Shown here: positions 19,150-29,860 of the stretch, in pieces
Numbering within the stretch: the first letter of the stretch is position 1
Layout: the number at the start of each line of letters is the position of its first letter
From: DATFQI01 sp963816955
GTDB lineage: Bacteria; Actinomycetota; Thermoleophilia; Solirubrobacterales; Solirubrobacteraceae
DNA length: 64,000 nt
Reading direction: 5' to 3'
Assembly (NCBI GenBank): GCA_963816955.1
Contig: CAWFME010000003.1
Location: 124,001-188,000, forward strand
Translations under genes and position numbers: made by a program
The notes under the pieces: generated by a model
The model's database searches: none
Seen by the model: only the letters and a program-made list of their open reading frames with translations
What the model was told of the DNA's origin: nothing

Positions 19150-20178
19150 GTGCGCGCCTACTTCAACTCGGACAACAACGCGCCCGTGCTCCCCGAGGTC
19201 ATGGAGGCGCTGCAGGCCGTCAACCGCGGCCACGAGCCCGCCTACGGCGCCGACTCCGCCACCGCCCGCGTCGAGGCGCTGCTGCGCGCTGAGTTCGGCG
19301 ACGCCTCGCGCGCGTTCCTCGTGCTCAACGGCACGGGCGCCAACGTCATATCCCTACGCGCGCTGCTGGCGCCGTGGCAGGGCGCGGTCTGCGCGGAGTC
19401 CGCGCACCTCAACGTCGACGAGGGCGGGGCGCCCGAGCGCGCCGGCATCAAGCTGCTGCCCGTCGCCACGCCCGACGGCAAGCTCACGCCCCAGCTCGTG
19501 AAGCGGTGGATCGCGCGGATCGGCGACGAGCACGCGATCCAGCCCGGCGTCGTCTCCGTCACCCAGTCGACCGAGCTGGGGACGCTCTACACGCCCGACG
19601 AGCTGCGCGCGCTGTCAGAGCTGGCGCGCGCGAACGGGATGCGCCTGCACGTCGACGGCGCGCGGCTGGCCAACGCGGCGGCGGCGCTCGACGTGCCGCT
19701 GCGCGCGATCACGACCGACGCGGGCGTCGACGTCGTCTCCTTCGGCGGCACGAAGGCCGGCCTGATGCTCGGCGAGGCGATCGTGCTGCTCGGCGACGGC
19801 CCCCAGGAGGCGCTGCCGTACCTGCGCAAGCAGTCGATGCAGCTCGCGTCGAAGATGCGCTACCTCGCCGCGCAGTTCGAGGCGCTGCTGACGGACGAGC
19901 TGTGGCGCACCGCGGCCGGGCACGCCAACGCGATGGCGGCGCGGCTGGCGGCCGCGCTGGAGGGCGTCGATGGCGTCCGGATCACCCAGCGGGTGCAGGC
20001 CAACGCGGTCTTCGCCGTGCTGCCGCCCGGCGTGGCGGAGAGGCTGCAGGCGGACTGGGGCTTCTACACCTGGGACGAGCACACGGGCGAGGTCCGCTGG
20101 ATGTGCGCGCACGACACGCGCGCGGAGGACGTCGACGCGTTCGCCGCCGCGGTGCGCTCCGCCGTCAGCGCTCCGTGA
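19150..20178 (+). CDS. ltaE: low-specificity threonine aldolase
   Basis: A 342-residue fold-type I PLP enzyme that cleaves L-threonine/allo-threonine to glycine and acetaldehyde. It shows the N-terminal YFNSDNNAPVLPEVMEAL, NGTGANVISLRALL, the cofactor aspartate in MRLHVDGARLANAAAAL, and the Schiff-base lysine in VVSFGGTKAGLMLGEAIV. GTG 19150 is chosen because the family sequence begins immediately after it. The upstream in-frame extension to 19117 is low in similarity. It overlaps the convergent VOC gene by 14 bases. Confidence 0.88.
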   Translation: MRAYFNSDNNAPVLPEVMEALQAVNRGHEPAYGADSATARVEALLRAEFGDASRAFLVLNGTGANVISLRALLAPWQGAVCAESAHLNVDEGGAPERAGIKLLPVATPDGKLTPQLVKRWIARIGDEHAIQPGVVSVTQSTELGTLYTPDELRALSELARANGMRLHVDGARLANAAAALDVPLRAITTDAGVDVVSFGGTKAGLMLGEAIVLLGDGPQEALPYLRKQSMQLASKMRYLAAQFEALLTDELWRTAAGHANAMAARLAAALEGVDGVRITQRVQANAVFAVLPPGVAERLQADWGFYTWDEHTGEVRWMCAHDTRAEDVDAFAAAVRSAVSAP

Positions 20179-20713
20179 GGAGATCCTCGAGGTCGAGGTC
20201 GCCGAAGATCGGCTGCACGTTGCCGTCCTCGCCGAGCGGCCACTGCTCGACGGGCCGGTCCCACGCGAGCTCGAGGTCGTTGCCGTCGGGGTCGGACAGG
20301 TAGACGGCCTCGTGGGTGCCGTGGTCGGAGAGCTGGCGCAGCGGCACGCCGGCCTCCTGCAGCCGGCGCACGGCGTCGGCGAGCCCCGCGCGGGTCGGGT
20401 AGTTGAGCGCGACGTGGTGCAGGCCGGCGACGCCGTCGGGCTGCGGCCCGCCGCCCGCCGACTTCCAGGTGTTGAAGCCGAGGTGGTGGTGGTAGCCGCC
20501 GGCGGAGACGAAGAGGATGTCGCCCGTCGTGCCCCAGCCGGGGACGTTGCGCGCCTCGGCCACGACGTCGAAGCCGAGCACGCCGCAGTAGAACGCCTTC
20601 ACGCGGTCGATGTCGGCGGTGCGCAGGTGAACGTGCCCGATCCGCACGCCGGGGTCGATGGGGCGCGGCGCGGCCTCGACCGGCGCGACGCTGCCCTGCT
20701 CGCGAGTGCTCAT
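20165..20713 (-). CDS. VOC-family (glyoxalase/extradiol dioxygenase-like) protein
   Basis: A 182-residue metalloenzyme of the vicinal oxygen chelate fold with two beta-alpha-beta-beta-beta modules. The first begins RIGHVHLRTADIDRVKAFYC, the second has GLHHVALNYPTRAGLADAVR; the metal ligands would be the His in each module and the Glu in DPDGNDLELAWDRP. It resembles CatE-like catechol 2,3-dioxygenase and glyoxalase relatives; substrate unknown. It starts at ATG 20713, 25 bases from the divergent monooxygenase gene, so they may share a regulatory region. Confidence 0.82.
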   Translation of the reverse strand: MSTREQGSVAPVEAAPRPIDPGVRIGHVHLRTADIDRVKAFYCGVLGFDVVAEARNVPGWGTTGDILFVSAGGYHHHLGFNTWKSAGGGPQPDGVAGLHHVALNYPTRAGLADAVRRLQEAGVPLRQLSDHGTHEAVYLSDPDGNDLELAWDRPVEQWPLGEDGNVQPIFGDLDLEDLLTER

Positions 20714-20738
20714 GACCCCATCCTGCCATCCTGGGCGC

Positions 20739-21755
20739 ATGCGCTTGAGCGTGCTCGACCAGTCCCCGATCCCGGAGGGCTCGACCGGCGCCGAGGCGCT
20801 GCGCAACACGCTCGACCTCGCCCGCGCCGCCGACGGCTTGGGCTACCACCGCTACTGGGTGGCCGAGCATCACGGCGGCGGCATGCTCGCCGGGCCCGCG
20901 CCCGAAGTCCTGATCGGGCCGATCGCGTCCGCCACCGAGCGCATCCGCGTCGGCAGCGGCGGCGTGATGCTCCCGCACTACAGCCCGCTCAAGGTGGCCG
21001 AGAGCTTCAGCCTGCTGAGCGGGCTCTTCCCGGGCCGGATCGACCTCGGGATCGGCCGCGCGGCCGGCACGGACCCGGTCACGACGCACGTTCTCCAGCG
21101 CGACCGCCGCCAGGCGCCGCCCGACGACTTCTTCGACCAGCTCGCCGAGCTGCTGGCCTACCTCGAGGACCGCTTCCCCGGCGACCACCCGCTCAAGCGG
21201 CTGACGGCGCTGCCGGGCCTGCCGGAGCGCCCGGAGCCCTGGCTGCTGGGCTCCTCGCCGCAGAGCGCGATCTGGGCCGGCGAGCTCGGCCTGCCTTACG
21301 CATTCGCGGACTTCATCAACTCCGATGGCGGCGTCGACATCGCACGCATCTACAGGGAGCGCTTCGCCGACTCCGAGCGGCAGCCCGCGCCGCGCACCGC
21401 CGTCGCGGTGTGGGCGATCGCCGCCGACTCCGAGGAGGAGGCGCAGCGGCTGGCCTACTCCTCGCGAATGGCGATGGCGATGCTGCGCCGCGGCCGCCTG
21501 ATACCGGTCCCGCCCGTCGAGAAGGCCGAGCGCTTCCTCAAGGGCGAGGGGCTGCTCGAACGGCCGGTCGGCCGGCGGCTCGTGCTCGGAACGCCCGACC
21601 GGGTGCGCGCGGAGCTCGAGCGCGTCGCATCCGACTACCACGCCGACGAGCTGATCGTGGTCTCGATCACCTACGACCACGAGGCCCGCCGGCGCTCTTA
21701 CGAGCTGATCGCCGAGGCCTTCGGGCTCGGCGCCGCCAAGCCCATCGCCGCCTAG
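20739..21755 (+). CDS. LLM-class flavin-dependent oxidoreductase (luciferase-like)
   Basis: A 338-residue TIM-barrel monooxygenase of the bacterial luciferase-like group. The start MRLSVLDQSPIPEGSTGAEA is typical of the YhbW/MsnO8 subfamily, followed by GYHRYWVAEHHGGGMLAGPA, IRVGSGGVMLPHYSPLKVAE, and RIDLGIGRAAGTDP, which line the flavin pocket. The substrate cannot be named. ATG 20739 is chosen over longer in-frame starts because the family begins here. Its TAG overlaps the end of the minus-strand small Cys-rich gene. Confidence 0.87.
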   Translation: MRLSVLDQSPIPEGSTGAEALRNTLDLARAADGLGYHRYWVAEHHGGGMLAGPAPEVLIGPIASATERIRVGSGGVMLPHYSPLKVAESFSLLSGLFPGRIDLGIGRAAGTDPVTTHVLQRDRRQAPPDDFFDQLAELLAYLEDRFPGDHPLKRLTALPGLPERPEPWLLGSSPQSAIWAGELGLPYAFADFINSDGGVDIARIYRERFADSERQPAPRTAVAVWAIAADSEEEAQRLAYSSRMAMAMLRRGRLIPVPPVEKAERFLKGEGLLERPVGRRLVLGTPDRVRAELERVASDYHADELIVVSITYDHEARRRSYELIAEAFGLGAAKPIAA

Positions 21756-21990
21756 TTGCAGACGCGGCAGCGCCCGCTGCCGCAGGTGCACCCGGAAGGC
21801 GCCGGCGCCGCGGGCATTCCGAGCCCGCGCCGGCGCAGCCACTCGCGGGCGAGCGCATCCGTGCGGTCGTCGCCGCCGGGCCAGCAGCGCTCGCGCAGAC
21901 GCGCCGTGAGCACGACGGTCTCGGCCGGCGTGCGCACCGCGAGCGACACAGCAGCCCTGAGACGAGCGTGTGGTCGATCGGATCCGGCAT
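21752..21990 (-). CDS. small protein with cysteine-rich C-terminus, probably frameshifted
   Basis: The C-terminal 65 residues are in one frame from GTG 21949, with RTPAETVVLTARLRERCW, WLRRRGLGMPAAPAPSG and a terminal CTCGSGRCRVCN, i.e. C-x-C-x4-C-x2-C, a possible metal site. Directly upstream but one frame off is a good start, MPDPIDHTLVSG from ATG 21990. Joining them needs a one-base correction near 21955, giving about 78 residues. I do not recognise a family. If the indel is real it is the leftmost of the series that runs through the cox cluster. It is divergent from the first cox-operon gene at 22083. Confidence 0.55.
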
Positions 21991-22047
21991 TCCCCGGGGG
22001 AGGGGTACCCGGTGGTCCGGCGGCTAGGCGGTAGGCAGGTCGGTGAC

Positions 22048-22076
22048 TGGACAACTTTTCACCGCCTGAGTAGGGT
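22048..22076 (+). promoter_or_regulatory. candidate promoter of the cox operon
   Basis: TGGACA at 22048-22053 and TAGGGT at 22071-22076 are separated by 17 bases, a good match to a housekeeping-sigma layout. Transcription would start about at the GTG of the first gene (22083), so the message may be leaderless; no ribosome site is visible. Confidence 0.45.
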
Positions 22077-22082
22077 CGGGCG

Positions 22083-22323
22083 GTGGCCTGGACGGTCGGG
22101 CTCGTGCTCGGCGTCGTGGTCATCGCCGTGGCCGCGGCGATCCTGATCACGATCGTGTCGCTCGCGGCGCGCATCGCCAAGCAGGCGGCGACCGCCGAGG
22201 AGGCCGTCGAGACCGTGCGCGCGCAGACGGACGAGCTCGAGCGGCATCGACCGGATCAACGACTCGGGCGTGCGCGTGCTGCACGCCGCCCGGGCGCTGC
22301 GCAAGGTGGCGGTGGGCAAGTGA
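22083..22323 (+). CDS. small membrane protein 1 of the pre-cox module (frameshifted)
   Basis: Corrected for one inserted base near 22245 this gives about 79 residues. Residues 4-26 form one hydrophobic helix (AWTVGLVLGVVVIAVAAAIL), followed by a long charged amphipathic helix (AKQAATAEEAVETVRAQTDE, then IDRINDSGVRVLHAARALRK). The topology is a single-span anchor with a cytoplasmic or periplasmic rod. I do not recognise a family. GTG 22083 lies just after a promoter-like sequence, and the TGA at 22321 overlaps the GTG of the next gene. It heads five similar small genes that lead without gaps into coxM. Confidence 0.6.
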
Positions 22324-22596
22324 GCGGCAACGACTACTGGACGCTCGCGCTGCGTCGATCGGGCTCGTGGCGGCGCTGGTCGTCGTGGTCCTGCTCGTGC
22401 TGCTGCTGCAGTCGATCGGGCGCATCCGCAGCTCGGTCAACGGGCTGCTCGACGTCGCCGGCAAGGTCGGCGCGAACACCGCCAACATCCCGGCGCTGGA
22501 GGCGACCGCCCCGTGCTGGCGCTGATCGTGGAGGAGGCCGTGGTGCAGGACGGCTACATGAACGCGCTCACCGACGGATACGGGCAGCCGGCATGA
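22320..22596 (+). CDS. small membrane protein 2 of the pre-cox module (frameshifted)
   Basis: About 92 residues after restoring one missing base near 22355 and one near 22510. One hydrophobic helix (IGLVAALVVVVLLVLLLQSI) is followed by a helical region IGRIRSSVNGLLDVAGKVGA, then IPALEATAPVLALIVEEAVV. It starts at GTG 22320 in a GTGA overlap with protein 1. The post-helix segment resembles the same region of proteins 3 and 5, suggesting ancestral duplication. No catalytic or metal motif is visible. Confidence 0.58.
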
Positions 22597-22869
22597 GCCG
22601 GACACGCTGACCGTCCTGACGTCGTGCTCGCCGTCGTGGTGGTCGCCGTGCTGGCCGTGGCGCTGGTCCTGATCCGGCGCGGGCTGGAGGAGATCTCCGC
22701 AGGGCCTGGCGCACGCTGCACGGCGCGCTCGAGGGCGTCGAGGCGGAGCACCTGCGCCCGCTGGAGCGGCGCGGTGAAGGCGATCAACGCGCAGTTCGAC
22801 GTGATCCTCGGCGCGCTGCCGGGCATCGCCCGCAAGGCCGCGGTCGTCGCCGAGCGGAGGCCGCGCTGA
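22593..22869 (+). CDS. small membrane protein 3 of the pre-cox module (frameshifted)
   Basis: ATG 22593 overlaps the stop of protein 2 (ATGA) but its frame closes after five codons unless indels near 22608 and 22620 are corrected. The corrected protein has a helix VVLAVVVVAVLAVALVLIRR followed by a rod: GLEEIS, then ALEGVEAEHLRPLERAVKAI and NAQFDVILGALPGIARKAAV. Three more shifts lie near 22700, 22715 and 22768. The segment AINAQFDVILGAL parallels AINEQLDAGVELL of protein 5. Family unknown. Confidence 0.52.
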
Positions 22870-23136
22870 TGCTGTGGGTCGCCGCGCTGGTGCTGCTGCT
22901 GGTCGTGGTCCCGATCGTCGTCGTCCTGCTCAAGGGCGTGCTGCGACGCGGCCAACGCGCATCGTGCCCTCCGTCGCAGGGGATCGCGGCGGTGGCCGCC
23001 GCCGGGCTCGGCGGACCTCGACGCGGTGCCGCTGCTGCTCACCACGCAGGAGCAGATCGAGCAGACCGTCGCCGGGCTCGCCGACTACGGCGGCTCGCTC
23101 GACACGATCCTGGACGACGCGGAGCCGGCTCGATGA
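22869..23136 (+). CDS. small membrane protein 4 of the pre-cox module (frameshifted)
   Basis: ATG 22869 overlaps the previous TGA. The first 26 residues are a strong hydrophobic helix (MLWVAALVLLLVVVPIVVVL). After at least two frame corrections the rest reads VPSVAGIAAVAAAG, then LDAVPLLLTTQEQIEQTVAG and LADYGGSLDTILDDAEPAR, ending at TGA 23134-23136, which overlaps the ATG of protein 5. It is less like the other four in its tail. Function unknown. Confidence 0.55.
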
Positions 23137-23745
23137 GCGCGCCCCGGCGCCGTCTTCCTGATCGCGGTCCTGCTGATCGTGCTCGCGCTCGTCTACTTCC
23201 TCGTGTCCACGATCCTCGCGCTGCGCAAGATCACCGCGGGGCTCGACGAGGTGATCACCCACGTCGGCGGGATCGTCGAGAAGAGCGCGCCGGTCAACGG
23301 CGTCGTGCTCGCGATCAACGAGCAGCTCGACGCGGGCGTGGAGCTGCTGGAGGGGCTGCTGGTCAAGAAGGCCGGGATGACCGACGCGGTCGGGCTCGTC
23401 GAGGGCCTGTACCCGGGCGCCGCCGCGGCAGGGCTTCCGCGCCTTCCCGGAGAGCGCGCGAGGTCGACGCGCCCCGCATCGGCGAGGTCTACACGAAGGG
23501 CACGCTCACGCTGGCGCGCCTCGGGCGCGAGGCGCCGATCGCCGCGCTGAGCCCGCAGGGCGCCGTGCTGCGCAACGTCGAGGGCGGCAGCCTCGCGGCG
23601 CGGCTGCTGTACCCGAGCGTCCGCCACGAGGCGCCCGGAGAGGCTGCCCGAGTCGCCGGTGATCGGGACCGGCGCGCCCGGAGCAGTACGAGCGCCGCGA
23701 GGACATCGGAGCGCCGCGCAAGCGGCTGCCCTCCAAGAGTCCTGA
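23133..23745 (+). CDS. membrane protein 5 of the pre-cox module (frameshifted)
   Basis: About 200 residues when corrected. A single helix (VFLIAVLLIVLALVYFLVST) is followed by ILALRKITAGLDEVITHVGG, then INEQLDAGVELLEGLLVKKA, and a longer soluble tail with IGEVYTKGTLTLARLGREAP and GSLAARLLYPSVRHEAPG. The clean stretch from 23179 to about 23430 shows the codon use of a real gene. At least four indels occur after 23430. The TGA at 23743-23745 lies 16 bases before coxM, which has its own GGAGAGGA ribosome site. Not assigned to a known family; the helical region recalls DUF948-like anchors. Confidence 0.58.
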
Positions 23746-23761
23746 TCGGAGAGGACCACCG

Positions 23762-24650
23762 TTGCAGACCCCGGCGCCATTCGAGTACGAGCGTGCGACC
23801 AGCGTCGAGGGCGCGATCGCGTCGCTCGAGCGGCTCGGCCCCGAGGCGCGGGTCATCGCCGGCGGGCACAGCCTGCTGCCGATGATGAAGCTCCGCCTGG
23901 CCGGCCCCGAGCACCTGGTCGACATCAACGACCTCGCACGAGCTCGCCTACATCCGCGAGGAGGACGGCGAGATCCGGATCGGCGCGCTGACCCGCCACG
24001 TCGACCTGCTGAAGTTCGGAGGTGCTCGCGCGCGCACTTCCCGCTGTTCGCCGACGCCGAGGAGGTGATCGCCGACCCGGTGGTGCGCAACCGCGGCACG
24101 ATCGGCGGCTCGCTGTGCCAGGCCGACGCGGCGGAGGACCTCTCCGCGGTCTGCTCGGCGGTCAAGGCCGACGTGGTGATCCGCGGCAGCGGCGGGCGAG
24201 CGCGTCGTGGGCATGGACGGACTTCCACGTCGGCCCGTACAAGACCGCGGTCGACGACGGGCGAGCTGCTCACCGAGGTCCGGCTGAAGGTGCGGCCGGG
24301 GGCGGGGAGCGCGCACGAGAAGGTCGAGCGCCGCGCGGGCGACTGGGCGATCGCGGCCGCCTCGGCGGCGCTGTGGATCGAGGGCCGCACGATCGCCGAC
24401 GTCGGGCATCGCGCTCAGCGCCGTCGGCATCACCACCATCCACCTGACCCGCGCCGAGGAGCTGCTGCGCGGGCAGACGCCGTCGGAGGAGCTGTTCGCC
24501 GAGGCCGGGCAAGATCGCCTCCGAGGACTGCTCGCCGAGCGCCGACGGCCGCGGGCCGGTCGACTACAAGCGCCATCTCGCCGGCGTGCTCACCGCCCGG
24601 GCGCTGCGCCGAGCGGCCGACCGCGCAACTCCCAGGAGGCCTGCACGTGA
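23762..24650 (+). CDS. coxM: CO dehydrogenase medium (FAD) subunit CoxM, frameshifted
   Basis: Corrected, this is a protein of about 292 residues with the FAD-binding motifs AGGHSLLPMMKLRLAGPEHL and the NRGTIGGSLCQADAAEDLSA loop (TIGGS), followed by the CO-dehydrogenase flavoprotein C-terminal domain. It passes electrons from the Fe-S subunit to quinone. The visible frame changes about nine times by +1, near 23936, 24018, 24033, 24195, 24216, 24261, 24405, 24509 and 24612, mostly an extra G in GGC. TTG 23762 is the start, preceded by GGAGAGGA. The final TGA overlaps the GTG of coxS. Gene order M-S-L is that of form I clusters. Confidence 0.88.
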
Positions 24651-25114
24651 ACGTGTCGCTGACCGTCAACGGCGAGCAGGTCTCGCACGACGTCGAGCCG
24701 CGCCAGCTGCTCGTGCACTTCATCCGCGAGACGCTCGACCTGACCGGGCACGCACTGGGGCTGCGACACGTCCAACTGCGGCGCCTGCGTCGTGCTGCTC
24801 GACGGCAAGCCGGTGAAGTCCTGCACGATCCTCACGGCGATGGCCGCCGGGCACGAGGTGCGCACCGTCGAGTCGCTCGAGGTCGACGGCAAGCTCGACC
24901 CCGTGCAGGAGGGCTTCTACGAGAACCACGCGCTGCAGTGCGGGTTCTGCACGCCCGGCATGCAGATGACGGTGCGCGCGCTGCTCGACGAGAACCCGGA
25001 CCCGACCGAGCACGAGATCCGCACCGCGATCTCCGGCGGCCATCTGCCGCTGCACGGGCTACAAGAACATCGTCGCGGCGGCCCGCTGGGCCGCCGAGCC
25101 ACCAGGAGGCGTGA
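24647..25114 (+). CDS. coxS: CO dehydrogenase small [2Fe-2S] subunit CoxS, frameshifted
   Basis: About 154 residues. The plant-type cluster motif CDTSNCGAC is encoded at 24762-24788 and the C-terminal four-helix cluster by CGFCTPG (24939 onward) and ICRCTGY (25044 onward), so all eight cysteines are present. One extra G near 24747 displaces the first motif, and a two-base loss or one-base gain near 25041 displaces the last. GTG 24647 follows a good AGGAGG ribosome site and overlaps the coxM stop. It carries electrons from the Mo-Cu site in CoxL to the flavin in CoxM. Confidence 0.9.
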   Translation: MNVSLTVNGEQVSHDVEPRQLLVHFIRETLDLTGHALGLRHVQLRRLRRAARRQAGEVLHDPHGDGRRARGAHRRVARGRRQARPRAGGLLREPRAAVRVLHARHADDGARAARREPGPDRARDPHRDLRRPSAAARATRTSSRRPAGPPSHQEA

Positions 25115-25116
25115 GC

Positions 25117-27492
<2,376 letters not shown>

Positions 27493-27493
<1 letters not shown>

Positions 27494-28367
27494 TGGACCA
27501 GGCCCTCACCCGGCGGGCGTTCGAGCTCGCCGACGCGCGGCGAGCCGTACGTGCAGCGCCACGGTGGTGCGGGTGCAGCGGCCGACCAGCGCCAAGGTCG
27601 GCAACGCCGCGCTCGTGCTGGGCGACGGGACCATCGAGGGCTTCGTGGGCGGCGACTGCGCCGAGGAGAGCGTCCGCACCTACGCGCTGATGGCGATCGA
27701 GAGCGCCGAGCCGATGCTGCTCCGGATCGTGCCGTTCGGCGGCGAGGAGGAGCGCGGCGTGCGTCACGGTGCAGAACCCGTGCCTGTCGGGAGGGATGAT
27801 CGAGGTGTTCCTGGAACCGGTGGTGCGGCGCGCCGCGCGTGTTCGTCGAGGGCGAGATGCCGATCTCCGAGGCGCTGAAGCGGCTCGGCGCGCAGGTCGG
27901 GCTCGACATGGTCGGCGTGACGGCGCGGGGACTTCGAGCCCGGGCCGCGCGACCTGGCGGTCGTCGTGGCCGGCCACGGCCGCGAGGAGCTGCCCGCGCT
28001 GCGCACCGGCGCTGGAGGCCGGCCTGCCCTACGTGGGCCTCGTGGCCAGCCGGCGCCGCGGCCAGGGCGTGATCGGCGAGCTGCGCAGCGACGGCGTCCC
28101 CGACGAGCTGCTCGCGCGCATCGACACGCCGGCCGGGCTGGACATCGGCGCCCGCACGCCGGAGGAGATCGCCGTCTCGATCCTCGCCCGGATCATCGAG
28201 GTGCGCCGCGGCTCGCGCGCCGCCGCCGACCGCGGTCGACCCGATCTGCGGGATGACCGTCACGGTGACCGGCCGGCACGCTCTCGCTCGAGCACGAGGG
28301 CGAGACGGTCTACTTCTGCGCCGAGGGCTGCCGGCGGGCCTTCGCGGCGCAGCACGACCATGCCTGA
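27493..28367 (+). CDS. XdhC-family maturation protein with C-terminal YHS domain, frameshifted
   Basis: Corrected length is about 285 residues. The N-terminal XdhC/CoxI domain has VVRVQRPTSAKVGNAALVLG, GFVGGDCAEESVR and the NPCLSGGMIEVFLEP segment; the Rossmann half has LAVVVAGHGREELPALRTAL and YVGLVASRRRGQGV, then ARTPEEIAVSILARIIEVRR. XdhC proteins bind Mo cofactor and help insert it with its sulfido ligand. The last 40 residues form a YHS domain (DPICGMTV, then EGETVYFCAEGCRRAF), a small metal-binding module found in copper proteins. At least six indels are present. The ATG of the next gene lies inside its last codons. Confidence 0.82.
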
Positions 28368-28965
28368 GCGGGCTGACGTCTGCGGGCTGGTGCTCGGCGC
28401 GGGCGGGTCGCAAGCGGCTCGGGCGCCCGAAGCAGCTGCTGCCCTACCGCGGCGGCACGCTGCTCGGCCACGTCGTCGGCGTGGCGTGCGCGTGCGCGTT
28501 CGACCAGACGATCGTGGCGCGTCGGCGGCGCGGCGGAGGACGTGCTCGCGCCACGTGGACCTGGGCGGCGTCGAGGTGGTCGTCAACGACGCCTACGGCG
28601 AGGGCTGCTCGTCCTCGATCGCGGCGGCGCTCGCACGCGGTGGGCGGCCGCGACCGAGGTGCTGCGTGCTGATGCTCGGCGACCAGCCGGGCGTGACGCG
28701 CGGACGACCGTGCGCGCGCTGCTCGCCGGCCGCGGCGACGCGCCGCTGGCGGTGTGCCGCTACGACGACGGGCGCGGCCACCCGATCGCGTTCTCGCGCG
28801 AGATGTTCGGCGACGCTCGCGAACCTGCACGGCGACAAGGGCGTGTGGAAGCTGCTCGACCGCGCGCCGCCGACGTCGTCGAGGTGCCGATCCCCGGCCC
28901 GATCCCGCTCGACGTCGACACGCCGGAGGACTACGAGGCGGTCCTGCGCACTGGCCGCCGCATGA
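28360..28965 (+). CDS. MobA-like / MocA nucleotidyltransferase, frameshifted
   Basis: About 200 residues of the MobA-like NTP transferase fold. The nucleotide-binding signature is LVLGAGGSKRLGRPKQLLPY after removing one base near 28411. Later landmarks are GCSSSIAAAL, LMLGDQPGVT, AVCRYDDGRGHPIAFSREMF and LDVDTPEDYEAVL. Enzymes of this type in cox and xdh clusters act as Mo-cofactor cytidylyltransferases, and this fits the MCD cofactor of CO dehydrogenase. About seven frame changes occur. ATG 28360 lies eight bases inside the previous gene, and its TGA overlaps the coxD ATG. Confidence 0.82.
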   Translation: MPERADVCGLVLGAGGSQAARAPEAAAALPRRHAARPRRRRGVRVRVRPDDRGASAARRRTCSRHVDLGGVEVVVNDAYGEGCSSSIAAALARGGRPRPRCCVLMLGDQPGVTRGRPCARCSPAAATRRWRCAATTTGAATRSRSRARCSATLANLHGDKGVWKLLDRAPPTSSRCRSPARSRSTSTRRRTTRRSCALAAA

Positions 28966-29860
28966 GCGAGCTCGGCCCGGATCGCGCCCGACGTCGAGAC
29001 GCTGGCGCAGCGGCTGGCGACCGTCGACTACCTCGTCGACGAGGGGCTCGCGACGTCGCTGTTCCTCGGCCTGCGGCTGCCGCAGCCGCTGCTGCTGGAG
29101 GGCGAGGCGGGCGTCGGCAAGACGGAGGCGGCGCGGTCGCTGGCCGCCGTGCTCGACACGCCGCTGATCCGCCTGCAGTGCTACGAGGGGATCGACGCCG
29201 CCGAGGCGCTGTACGAGTGGAACTACCCCCGCCAGCTGCTGAGCATCCGGCTCGCCGAGGCGGGCGGGGAGGCGCTGCGCGAGGAGGACCTGTTCTCGCC
29301 CGACTACCTGATCCGCCGCCCGCTGCTGCGCGCGCTCGAGCACCCCGGGCCCGCGGCCCGGCCGTGCTGCTGATCGACGAGATCGACCGCGCCGACGACG
29401 ACTTCGAGGCGTTCCTGCTCGAGCTGCTCGCCGAGGCGCGCGTGACGATCCCCGAGCTGGGCACGATCGACGGCCACCCACCCGCCGGTGATCGTGCTCA
29501 CGTCCAACCGCACGCGCGACCTGCACGACGCGGTCAAGCGCCGCTGCCTGTACCACTGGATCGACTACCCGAGCCCGCAGCGCGAGGTGGAGATCGTCCG
29601 CCGCCGGGTCAAGGGCGCGTCGGAGACGCTGGCCGTGCAGGTCGCCGACGCGGTCTCGCGCATGCGCGACTCCGACGTCCAGAAGCCGCCCGGGATCGCC
29701 GAGGCGATCGACTGGCTGGCCGCGCTCGAGCTGCTCGGCGTCGAGCGCGCTCGACGAGGCGGCGGTCGAGCCGCACGCTCGGCTCGGCGCTGAAGTACGA
29801 CGAGGACCAGGAGGTGATCCGCGCCGCCGGCCTGGACCGGCTGGTGCAGCGCGGCGATGA
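28962..29860 (+). CDS. coxD: MoxR-type AAA+ ATPase CoxD, frameshifted
   Basis: About 295 residues. Walker A is GEAGVGKTEA at 29101-29130, Walker B is LLIDEIDRADDDFEAFLLEL, and sensor 1 is VIVLTSNRTRDLHDAVKRRC, with the arginine finger in the following KRRCLYHWIDYP. CoxD-type ATPases drive assembly of the copper-sulfur part of the CO dehydrogenase active site. Indels lie near 28979, 29357, 29478, 29749 and 29771. It begins with an ATGA overlap and ends with another at 29857. Confidence 0.88.
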
